Source of the DNA: Litoditis marina
Lineage: Eukaryota > Nematoda > Chromadorea > Rhabditida > Rhabditidae
Assembly: GCA_964036275.1 (NCBI GenBank)
Contig: OZ038433.1
Span: forward strand, 3,656,013-3,720,012
Length of the DNA stretch: 64,000 bases
Reading direction: 5' to 3'
Under the pieces are notes generated by a model that made no database searches, had not been told where the DNA came from, and was given only the letters and a program-made list of their open reading frames with translations. The position numbers were made by a program, and so were the translations under genes. Shown one piece after another: positions 23,801 through 33,800 of the stretch; positions within the stretch are counted from its first letter, which is position 1, and each line of letters begins with the position of its first letter.

Positions 23801-24591
23801 ACTCGAAATTTCCTTGGCACGCTGCCAAAGTCTCAGTGGGAATGGCGAGAACTATAGTCCTCCCTTGCACAATCACATGAAACATTTTAAACACAGCAGA
23901 AATCAGAAACGTGCAATGACAAAGTGCACGATGCCACATTAGAATGCTTACTTCACGTGACTATTCAATTTACTTCCAGTATACGCCTCGATGCCTCATT
24001 AGAGTGCTAACTTTACGTAACTATTCAATTTACTTCTAGTATACCAGTTTTTACCATGGCCATAAAGAAGTTTTCACTCACAATATAATGAGTGGTGTAA
24101 CCGCCACAATAAATAGAAGTAGGAGGATGGTGGAGAAGAGCGACTGCATAAATAGAACCAGTGCGAACGATTTCTGCATACACTGCCAACCGAATAGGAG
24201 AAATAGAGCACCGACCACAACACCCAGAAACCCTATCTGAAACGTATTTCTGAGAGGAACCTTTTGCAAACTGGGGGGGGGACTTTCGTCCTACTGTAAT
24301 ATGGTTCGTTTTCTCGAAGCAACCTTATTAAACGGTTTATGTTGCCCTATTACGCTGTGTTCTTAACGCATAGCTTTATACTGTTTTGATCTCGATTTTG
24401 CGATAAGGTGGTATATTCACGACCGGTCAAAGATCCGTGTACAGTTTGTAAACAAAATCAGCTATCGCATTCTGACGATCCGGTTTTTTTTGTCCATTTT
24501 AGTTTCAGTTGCTGAGCTAAAATCAGAACTTTGTTGGAAAATTGAAACCCACGGTAAGTGTGGTGAAAGCAACACATAAGGTAGAATCCAT
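20895..24591 (-). CDS. Seven-TM chemoreceptor-like GPCR
   Basis: Eight minus-strand exons: 24553-24591, 24082-24236, 23246-23344, 22869-22936, 21583-21755, 21433-21498, 21042-21175, 20895-20946. They give 261 residues and every junction keeps phase. TM1 (IGFLGVVVGALFLLFGW) and TM2 share exon 2. TM3 ends in HLLLSVNR, an Asn-Arg motif common in Srx/Srt-type worm receptors. TM4 is ALVCIIIMYFAV. The extracellular loop has DSCSL and a second Cys before TM5. A basic third loop with AEKRMIVQ leads into TM6, and TM7 begins with TFIWETTHALDL. Such receptors sit in sensory cilia and couple to G proteins. The family assignment (Srx-like) rests on pattern memory only. The protein is slightly short and the last exon is the weakest, so it could be eroding. 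Confidence 0.72.
21790..21892. mobile_element. About 105 bp MITE, copy 1
   Basis: Starts GACGATTATGTGGTCCAATC and ends GATTGGTCCACAAAATCGTC, its imperfect reverse complement. A second palindrome (TTTAAACTGCAAT/ATTGCAGTTTAA) lies inside. The same element occurs at about 48791-48899. It sits in a receptor intron. Confidence 0.88.
22343..22581. mobile_element. 239 bp MITE, GGTATAGT family
   Basis: The left end GGTATAGT...CATTCCTATTGAGACTCC and right end GGAGTCTCAGTAGGAATGG...ACTATACC are inverted copies of about 39 bp. Related, more degenerate ends are seen at about 23610-23862 and about 28239-28275. Confidence 0.8.
23610..23862. mobile_element. Degenerate MITE of the GGTATAGT family
   Basis: GTTATAGTTCCAGTCAGTCCCACTGAGAC on the left and GTCTCAGTGGGAATGGCGAGAACTATAG on the right are inverted and match the ends of the 22343 element. 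It lies within a receptor intron. Confidence 0.6.
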
Positions 24592-25586
24592 TAGGTAGAA
24601 ATAGGTTTTTATTTGAGAATGACACTTTTGGAGTGATCTATACGCGTGGGGATGACATTTGTCACGGTAGAGGTAACACAGGAATTCATTCTGCACACCA
24701 TTCAAACATAACTCAAGGAAACATGTAATTATCACATCAGAACAACAACCAGGAATGTCATGTTTAAACGAGACAAATAGGTAGGCTCGCTTTGCACCCG
24801 AATTTTACAAACAAATTGAAAGAAACGGGAGAACTAACATATGTAGTTAATAAGTTCAGTGCTTCGACTATATTACTATCATTTTCTGGTTTCACATTAT
24901 GATTCCACTTGTAAGTGCATGATCAGTGGTTTATGTGGACTATGCGGGTTCTGTCGCGTATTTGGTTTGCAAATAAACATTTTGTTTTGAACTTCAACTA
25001 AATGAATCTGTCTCAAACTAATTCAAACAATCTGCTGCCTGTCATTAACCCGGTTGTAAGCTATCCGAACAAGATCTTCCCAATGTTTTGCTAACTTTTT
25101 CAACCTGCGCCCCAAACTTATGGAAGTTTTCCGCCCGCAGCTAGCCAGTTTATCCCTGTCGAATCAGCTATAAAGGACAAGCAGCCCGACTGAGTATCAG
25201 AATTCACATCCTTCCCTCCTTTAACATTCTAATGTATTCGAAAACACAACCTTTCATTAAACAGTAGTAAATTTTCTCATTCTAGCAACTTCTGAGCAGC
25301 TATTTCAGTTCCAATCAGAACTTAGACTTTCTCATGAAATATTTGTTGATTTAATACGCTGGTTAGCAAAAATTATTCCCTCTACATAGTCAGAAAACAT
25401 ATAAAAACTTATTTCAAGCTAGGGAATGTGTTTTCCAACTCTCACTCCTCTTTGTTCCTAGTTTGCTAGGTTTAGAACTGCATTTTTTAGAGGAACATAG
25501 TGTCGATGACTGTTCTCCTTCCATCTGTTCAACGATTACTTTACCCACTAAAACATTTCACTTTAATATGATTGAACTTTTCAGAA
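24592..25586. other. Divergent spacer (receptor and collagen promoters)
   Basis: The receptor reads left and the collagen reads right, so this roughly 1 kb must hold both promoters. A TATAAAG-like motif at about 25170 is present. No gene or repeat was recognised. Confidence 0.5.
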
Positions 25587-26951
25587 ATGGAGTTAGAAGG
25601 CCGTATCAAGGCGTACCGCTTCGTTGCATACTCTGCCGTCACCTTCTCGGTGGTAGCTGTATTCTCCGTCTGCGTAACACTGCCCATGGTCTACAACTAC
25701 GTGAACCAGGTCAAGGGACAGCTGAACAAGGACATCTCTTACTGCAAGGTATGAAACACTTCAATTAACAAACTAAATTGGAAGTTTTGGTTATTTGTCC
25801 TTCACAAAGTTAAGAGACAACTGAGACCGTGAGGAACAACAAAGGTTGTGCACTTTACTATTGCACTTCCAAAATCCTTACCTGTTTTTGCATTTGGTTT
25901 TCGCTTTATGATATGTACCTATTTCACTTAATGTTTTCGTTCGTCTCAAACGAAACACGCACTCGAGATTGTGTGATACTGTTTTTTTGTGCTGAGCAGC
26001 AGTGTTAAAATAACCACAGTGTCAGACACAGCAAAATTAACTAGGTTCAGGATGTGCAGGGCCTCAATCGCAACCTATACTTCAATCGAGTTTTAGGGGT
26101 CCGCCAAAGACATCTGGTCCGAAGTGTCTCACCTTCGCACCCTTCCCGCTGGAAACCGTACCGCCCGTCAGGCCGGTTACGGAGACGCCGGAGTAGACAG
26201 CGCCAGCGTTGACGGCAGCTGTGAGGGATGCTGTCTTCCCGGACCTCCCGGATCCGCCGGTACTCCCGGTAAACCCGGTCGTCCCGGAAAGCCTGGAGCT
26301 CCCGGACTTCCCGGAAACCCCGGAAGACCTCCCCAGACTCCTTGCGACCCCATCACTCCCCCACCATGCAAGCCTTGCCCCGCTGGACCAGCTGGACCTC
26401 CCGGACCTCCCGGACCTCAAGGAGACGCTGGACTCAACGGCCAACCTGGAGCTCCTGGTCAAGATGCTGCCCCTGGAGAGCCTGGACCCAAGGGACCTCC
26501 CGGACCCGACGGAAACCCCGGAGCTCCCGGAGCACCTGGAGAGCCTGGACAGGACGCCCAATCCGAGCCCATCCTTCCCGGAGAGCCTGGAGAGCCCGGA
26601 GAGCCCGGACCTCAGGGACCTCCCGGACAGCCCGGTCAGCCCGGTCAGGACGGAAACCCAGGTGAGAAAACATTTTTCCTAAACCACTATTTTCTCAACA
26701 TGACAAAATCATTTTGAATTGTTTTGAAGCAACTCACCATAACGTAGTACATTTTGCAATAACAAGTTGTGATTATAGGACAGCCCGGAAACAAGGGACC
26801 TCCCGGTCCCGACGGAGCTCCTGGAGCCGACGGAAACCCCGGAGCCCCCGGAGAGCCTGGACCCGCCGGTGGAGCCGGAGAGAAGGGAATCTGCCCCAAG
26901 TACTGCGCCATCGACGGTGGAGTCTTCTTCGAAGATGGATCTCGTCGTTAA
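25587..26951 (+). CDS. Cuticle collagen
   Basis: Exons 25587-25748, 26097-26661 and 26779-26951 give 299 residues, the normal size. The N-terminus has the cuticle-collagen hydrophobic anchor ([20 protein letters not shown], about 10-30), then the conserved SAKDIWSEV block and a basic processing region ending [14 protein letters not shown] cluster precedes the first Gly-X-Y tract; a short interruption with three cysteines ([12 protein letters not shown]) separates it from the long main tract. The protein ends with the family signature [20 protein letters not shown]. These trimeric collagens are secreted by the epidermis and cross-linked by disulfide and dityrosine bonds into the exoskeleton at moults. 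Codons are strongly biased (GGA for Gly, CCC/CCT for Pro), a mark of high expression. The start lies two bases after a TTTTCAG trans-splice-like acceptor. AATAAA is near 27006. Confidence 0.97.
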
Positions 26952-27890
26952 GCAACCGACTGCCTTCACCCCAACTGTCTGTGAAAAATGTACCTTCTTT
27001 TGTAGAAATAAAAGTATTCACGAAAATTTGTTTTTCACCAATTATCAGTTGTAGATTGATCTGAGCGCACAGCATAAGTTGCGATTTGTAAATTACAAAT
27101 AGGGGAACAAACTACGAAAACAGCAAATAGTCAACATGGGGAACATTGACTTTTTACCCCCCCCCCCCCCACCCTTCTGAATTTGTATTGCGTTTGGGGA
27201 ATTGTAGTTTGACCCCCACCGGGGGATGATAATTCAATTTATCGCCTGCAATACAAAAGTTTGAGGGTGGGGGGTAAAAAGGTAAACATTTCCGGTATTG
27301 AAGTTCAGCCCCCCACTCTTTGAAGTTTGACCCCCCATCATTGAAGTTCTACCCCCCGCCGACCCAGGTAAATAGTAAATGTCGAACTTGATTTTTGACC
27401 CCCCCCCCTCCTAGATTTTCAGGTTTCAGCTTGGGTGGAGGGGGGGGGGATTAAAGTGCTACGGGGGGGGGGGGGGGACCCAACTGCAGTGGGGGGCGAT
27501 ACTTCAATTTTCCCTCAATATGTTCCGATTTCTCTGAATCAAAAGTACCTACGTGAAATTGCAATCTACAGTCAAAAGGCAATGTCTAAAAATAACAAGT
27601 GATAAATTTAAGCATGGGAGTATTGTGTCTGAATAGACTTCCGTAAAAAAAAATAATCCAAATGGTCTACATGGTAAACTGTTTTCGAGAAAAACGGCCG
27701 AGGAAACTTGAGTGCATAACAGGAAATTTGCACTCTCTGTTCTACTTTTCGCGAAAAAGGCAATACGTGATAAGAAGCTCTTCTCGTTTCCTGAAAAGTT
27801 TGTGAACGTGTACCGGGATAATGGAAACCTGTGAATCGTCCGACAGATACAGTTCATTTGTACGTCTGTCGGAGCACTAGCCGGTCGGCA
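26952..27890. other. Spacer with C/G-run repeat
   Basis: Collagen 3' UTR, then the C/G-run repeat (27150-27515), then AT-rich sequence leading to the next gene. The minus-strand open frame at 27549-27926 overlaps the first exon of the next gene and shows no protein features. Confidence 0.55.
27150..27515. repeat. C/G-run dispersed repeat, copy 2
   Basis: Same family and orientation as 17160-17520, with shared block order and differing homopolymer lengths. It lies downstream of the collagen. Confidence 0.9.
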
Positions 27891-30800
27891 ATGAGTGATG
27901 CTCCTAATCCAACCAATGCAAGTCAACAGGTATCAAGATTTCGAGATTCGTTTTTAGCTTATCACATTGTTTCAAAGTGGTGCTACATGACTGCTCCCGG
28001 AGTATAGAATAGAACAGAGTATATTTATTCGTGATTAAATATGCTATCTCGGTATCTGCTCTCCTACTGACACTCCTAAAGTACACTTTCGATTCTCAAT
28101 GACCGTCTCTGATGCAATCTTCAACTTTGTCGTGAACTTTCCCGAACACTCTTTGTAATGGGCGATCGGAGTCATATTGTTAACTTTTCCTATAAGATTT
28201 ACGTAACTTGAACGGTCTGAAAGTTTTGCAATCATACTATAGGAGTCTCAGTAGGAACGAAAAAGACCATACTACTTTAGTTCTGCCACTGTGAGTATTC
28301 ACTGTTATCCAATGAACTGAGTTTTATAGTTTTCTAATAGGTTTTCGTGCAGTTCATCTACCCGATACGAGTTTTTTGAACAGTTATATTGGCGCTAGTG
28401 GAAGATAAACATTGTAGTCACTTACTGAAAGTAGAAAATTCGATTGAATAGTAAGAGCTAAGACGAATTAGTTCTGTTTACGATTTAGCTTAGGCCCAGA
28501 ATTAAAGTTTAATTGTTTCTGAGCGAGAACTACTGTTAGTTTGGTTAGGTCATCGATGAATCGATATATGAGTAGAGCCCAAGTGCAAAGTTGTTTTGTA
28601 GTTTGTTTTTGGTTTTGAGCGGCAGTCTGAACTAAGTAATATCAGTTTTTTTTCACAAATAGAACATGCAGAGTTCTCCCGACAGACCAGTAAAGTTTGA
28701 AGCTCAATTTTAAATGATATTCATCCATACATGTTAACGAACCTCACGTGTAGTTGAAGTCAAATCGTACTGTTTCTAAACTTGTTATCAGTAAACTGGA
28801 TGAATAATTTCATGAAAACAGGACCTCACTGACTGACCGCAATTTGTATGGTGCTCTAAAAACTCTTCTCAAAACACCGAATAACTGAAAAACTATGGGG
28901 GTTAGCGAACGTCTTGTTTTGTTGTGTACAAACTTTCTATTTCGATTTTCCATGTTTGATATTGCAGGAGGGTGCTGATGATGCGAAAGAAAAGCAAGAA
29001 CTAGAGGGCGTGGGAACCGAAAAAAGTGGGTTATCCTCATTCATCTGCTATAGGAAACTTCCTTTTTCCATGACAAAACTCATAAATATAAAGTAGATCA
29101 TCTCTGAACTTCATGTCAACCTGGACAACCACTTGTTCTGATTATTGATCTAATGAATTAAAATCTATAAATCAATAGTTCCCTTGATATTGCAGTAGTT
29201 AGTTGCATCAAGTTATGAGAGTCATTATTGTGTTGTTAGTTTGGATAAATTCTTGTTATGACTCAATCAATCGATATTTTTCACCATGCAATTATGTTCA
29301 GGTAAAGAGAAAGTAGATGAGAGCAAGAAAGGAAAAGGCGAGGGTGAAGAGTCGGGTGATACTACAAGCAAAGATAAAAAGAAAAAGAAGAAGAAGGACA
29401 AGAAGAAGAAGAAGACTGCTCATTTCAAGTGAGTACTGTAGGTTTTCGATGGGTAATTAGATGGAGTATCTAGGTCTGAATTGTAGTATGGTCTTGAAAC
29501 ACATCACAACGCCTCAATAAAATTACAAAAAAGCAGTTTGAGGCAAAACCAGATCGAACCCTATGGACATCTTTAGAACTTTTTTTAACTATATCTCAAC
29601 TATCTACTCCTATAATAGCGTTGCTTGGTCTGTCTGTCTGGACGAAGCAAATCGTCCTTTCAGTTGAGAAACGGAGAAAAACTGTGCACTTTGTAGTTGA
29701 GTTTTTGGTGGAAATGCGTGAAAAAGTACGTGATTTTCTGGTTTCATTTTAGATTTTCATAAAACCGGCTGCTGCTACAACCGACATTGTGATGAGAACA
29801 CGCTCTATGTTAAGGAGAACTTCCGCGCTCTATGTTAGGGGAACTCGCGCGCTCTATGTTAAGGAGAACTCCCGCGCTCTATGTTAAGGAGAACTCCCGC
29901 GCTCTATGTTAAGGAGAACTCCCGCGCTCTATGTTAAGGAGATCTCCCGCGCCCTATGTTAGGGGAACTCGCGCGCTCTATGTTAAGGAGAACTTCCGCG
30001 CTCTATGTTAAGGAGAACTTCCGCGCTCTATGTTAAGGAGAACTCCCGCGCTCTATGTTAAGGAGAACTTCCGCGCTCTATGTTAAGGAGAACTCCCGCG
30101 CTCTATGTTAAGGAGAACTCCCGCGCTCTATGTTAAGGAGAACTCCCGCGCTCTATGTTAAGGAGAACTCCCGCGCTCTATGTTAAGGAGATCTCCCGCG
30201 CTCTATGTTAAGGAGAACTCCCGCGCTCTATGTTAAGGAGAACTCCCGCGCTCTATGTTAAGGAGAACTCCCGCGCTCTATGTTAAGGAGAACTCCCGCG
30301 CTCTATGTTAAGGAGATCTCCCGCGCCCTATGTTAGGGGAACTCGCGCGCTCTATGTTAAGGAGAACTTCCGCGCTCTATGTTAAGGAGAACTCCCGCGC
30401 TCTATGTTAAGGAGAACTCCCGCGCTCTATGTTAAGGAGATCTCCCGCGCTCTATGTTAGGGGAACTCGCGCGCTCTATGTTAAGGAGAACTTCCGCGCT
30501 CTATGTTAAGGAGAACTCCCGCGCCCTATGTTAAGGAGATCTCCCGCGCCCTATGTTAGGGGAACTCGCGCGCTCTATGTTAAGGAGAACTTCCGCGCTC
30601 TATGTTAAGGAGAACTCCCGCGCTCTATGTTAAGGAGAACTCCCGCGCTCTATGTTAAGGAGAACTCCCGCGCTCTATGTTAAGGAGATCTCCCGCGCCC
30701 TATGTTAAGGAGAACTCCCGCGCTCTATGTTAAGGAGAACTCCCGCGCTCTATGTTAAGGAGAACTCCCGCGCTCTATGTTAAGGAGAACTCCCGCGCTC

Positions 30801-33800
30801 TATGTTAAGGAGAACTCCCGCGCTCTATGTTAAGGAGAACTCCCGCGCTCTATGTTAAGGAGATCTCCCGCGCCCTATGTTAGGGGAACTCGCGCGCTCT
30901 ATGTTAACGAGAGCTCCCGCGCTCTATGTTAAGGAGAACTCCCGCGCTCTATGTTAAGAAGAGCTCCCGCGCTCTATGTTAAGGAGAACTCCCGCGCTCT
31001 ATGTTAAGGAGAACTCCCGCGCTCTATGTTAAGAAAAGCTCCCGCGCTCTATGTTAAGAAGAGCTCCCGCGCTCACTGTTAAGAAGAGCTCCCGCGCTCT
31101 ATGTTAAGAAGAGCTCCCGCGCTCACTGTTAAGAAGAGCTCCCGCGCTCTATGTTAAGAAGAGCTCCCGCGCTCTATGTTAAGGAGAACTCCCGCGCTCT
31201 ATGTTAAGGAGAACTCCCGCGCTCTATGTTAAGAAGAGCTCCTGCGCTCTATGTTAAGAAGAGCTCCCGCGCTCTATGTTAAGGAGAACTCCCGCGCTCT
31301 ATGTTAAGGAGAACTCCCGCGCTCTATGTTAAGAAGAGCTCCCGCGCTCTATGTTAAGAAGAGCTCCCGCGCTCTATGTTAAGGAGAACTCCCGCGCTCT
31401 ATGTTAAGGAGATCTCCCGCGCCCTATGTTAGGGGAACTCGCGCGCTCTATGTTAAGGAGAACTTCCGCGCTCTATGTTAAGGAGAACTCCCGCGCTCTA
31501 TGTTAAGGAGAACTCCCGCGCTCTATGTTAAGGAGAACTCCCGCGCTCTATGTTAAGGAGATCTCCCGCGCCCTATGTTAGGGGAACTCGCGCGCTCTAT
31601 GTTAACGAGAGCTCCCGCGCTCTATGTTAAGGAGAACTCCCGCGCTCTATGTTAAGGAGAACTTTCGCGCTCACTGTTAAGAAGAGCTCCCGCGCCCTAT
31701 GTTAAGGAGAACTTTCGCGCTCACTGTTAAGAAGAGCTCCCGCGCCCTATGTTAAGGAGAACTTTCGCGCTCACTGTTAAGAAGAGCTCCCGCGCTCTAT
31801 GTTAAGAAGAGCTCCCGCGCTCACTGTTAAGAAGAGCTCCCGCGCTCTATGTTAAGAAGAGCTCCCGCGCTCTATGTTAAGGAGAGCTCCCGCGCTCACT
31901 GTTAAGAAGAGCTCCCGCGCTCTATGTTAAGAAGAGCTCCCGCGCTCTATGTTAAGGAGAACTCTCGCGCTGTATATTAAAGAGGACTCCCGAGCTCGAG
32001 GACTATTCAAGGACGAAATGAAAATAAAAAAACTTCTCGACGCGCCCTATGTTAGGGGAATTCCCGCGTTATATGCTAAAGAGAACTTTCGCTCTCAATG
32101 TTACGGAAAACTACAGCGCTCTATGTTAAGGAGAACTACCGCGCTCTGCGTTAAGGAGAACTCCCGCGTTATATGCTAAGGAGAACCTTCGCTCTCAATG
32201 TTGAGGAAAACTACCGCGCTCTATGTTAAGGAGAACTAACGCGCTGTGTATTAAAGAAACCGTTTCGCTATAATTTGAGTTTCACGAAAAATTTAAAAAG
32301 CTCAGAAAAGTTTCTCAATGGCTTCCTATAGACCATACAAAAACTTTCATATTGAAAATTTGTGAAATTTGCATAATATCAAGCACTAAAAAAGAGGACA
32401 GGAACATTTTCACTGTGACGAACATGACTTGGTTCCTTTACGTCCAGATTTATTCTCATTTTTCGGTATCTAATTGTGTTTTCGTATATGCAAGAAAGTT
32501 TTAAAAATATTTTTGTACTTCTATGGGCTATTTGGAGCCTACCCCGTACGCAACTCCCCTATCGGTGTCATTACGTAAGCCGCTTTTCTGAGCAAACGAA
32601 GCAAGATAGAGATATAAAAGTATATACTTTTGATAATGGTTTTTCATTTGCCAAATGGTCAGATTGTTAACTCATAAGTCAAAATTAGAGCGGGACGGAT
32701 TCTTTAAAGAGGACTCTCGCGCTGTGTATTAAAGAGGACTCCCGAGCTCGAGGACTTTTCAAAGACGAAAAGAAAATAATATAAAACTTCTCGACGCAAC
32801 CACCGACCTAGACTCATCAAGGGAGGGACCCGGGCGTTAGCCCGGGGTACCTTCCTTGTAATAACTATAATAGAACTAATAGAGTACTGTAGACAGCGTT
32901 TCCGATGTGTTTGGATGGAGTATCCAGATCTGAATCGTAGTATGGTCTTGAAACACATCACAACGCCTCAATAAAATTACAAAAAAGCAGTTTGAGGCAA
33001 AACCAGATCGAACCCTATGGACATCTTTAGAACTTTTTTTAACTATATCTCAACTATAATAACTATAATAGAACTTATAGAGTACTGTAGACAGCGTTTC
33101 CGATGTGTTTGGATGGAGTATCCAGATCTGAATTGTAGTATGGTCTTGAAACACATCACAACGCCTCAATAAAATTACAAAAAAAAGCAGTTTGAGGCAA
33201 AACCAGATCGAACCCTATGGATATCTTTAGAACTTTTTTCAACTATATCTCAACTACAAGGAAGGTACCCCGGGCTACGCCCGGGTCCCTCCCTTGATGA
33301 GTCTAGGTCGGTGATTGCGTCGAGAAATTTCCTCCTTTTTCCGTCTTCGAAAAGTCCTCGAGCGCGAAAGTTTTTTTTAAACATAGAGCGCGCCAGTTCT
33401 CCTTAGCTTAGAGCGCGGTAGTTCTCTCTAACATAGCGCGCGGTAGTTCTCTCTAACATAGCGCGCGGTAGTTCTCTCTAACATAGAGCGCGGTAGTTCT
33501 CCTCAACATAGAGCGCGGTAGTTTTCTCTAACATAGAGCGCGGTAGTTTCCTTAACATAGAGCGCGGAAGTTCTCCTTAACATAGAGCGCGGTAGTTCTC
33601 CTCAACATAGAGCGCGGAAGTTCTCCTTAACATAGAGCGCGGTAGTTTTCCCCAACATAGAGCGCGGAAATTCGCCTCAACATAGAGCGCGGAAGTTCTC
33701 CTCAACATAGAGCGCGGTAGTTCTCCTTAACATAGAGCGCGGAAGTTCTCCTTAACATAGAGCGCGGTAGTTTTCTCTAACATAGAGCGCGGTAATTTTC

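Noticed and set aside
26082..26561. 159-residue antisense open frame
   Set aside because: Shadow of the GC-rich Gly-X-Y codons of the collagen; Ser/Gly/Arg-rich with no independent signals.
31949..32179. 76-residue open frame with an RRTLALYIKE start
   Set aside because: It is a translation of degenerating satellite units; the periodic 'ALYVKEN'-like pattern follows the 25 bp repeat.
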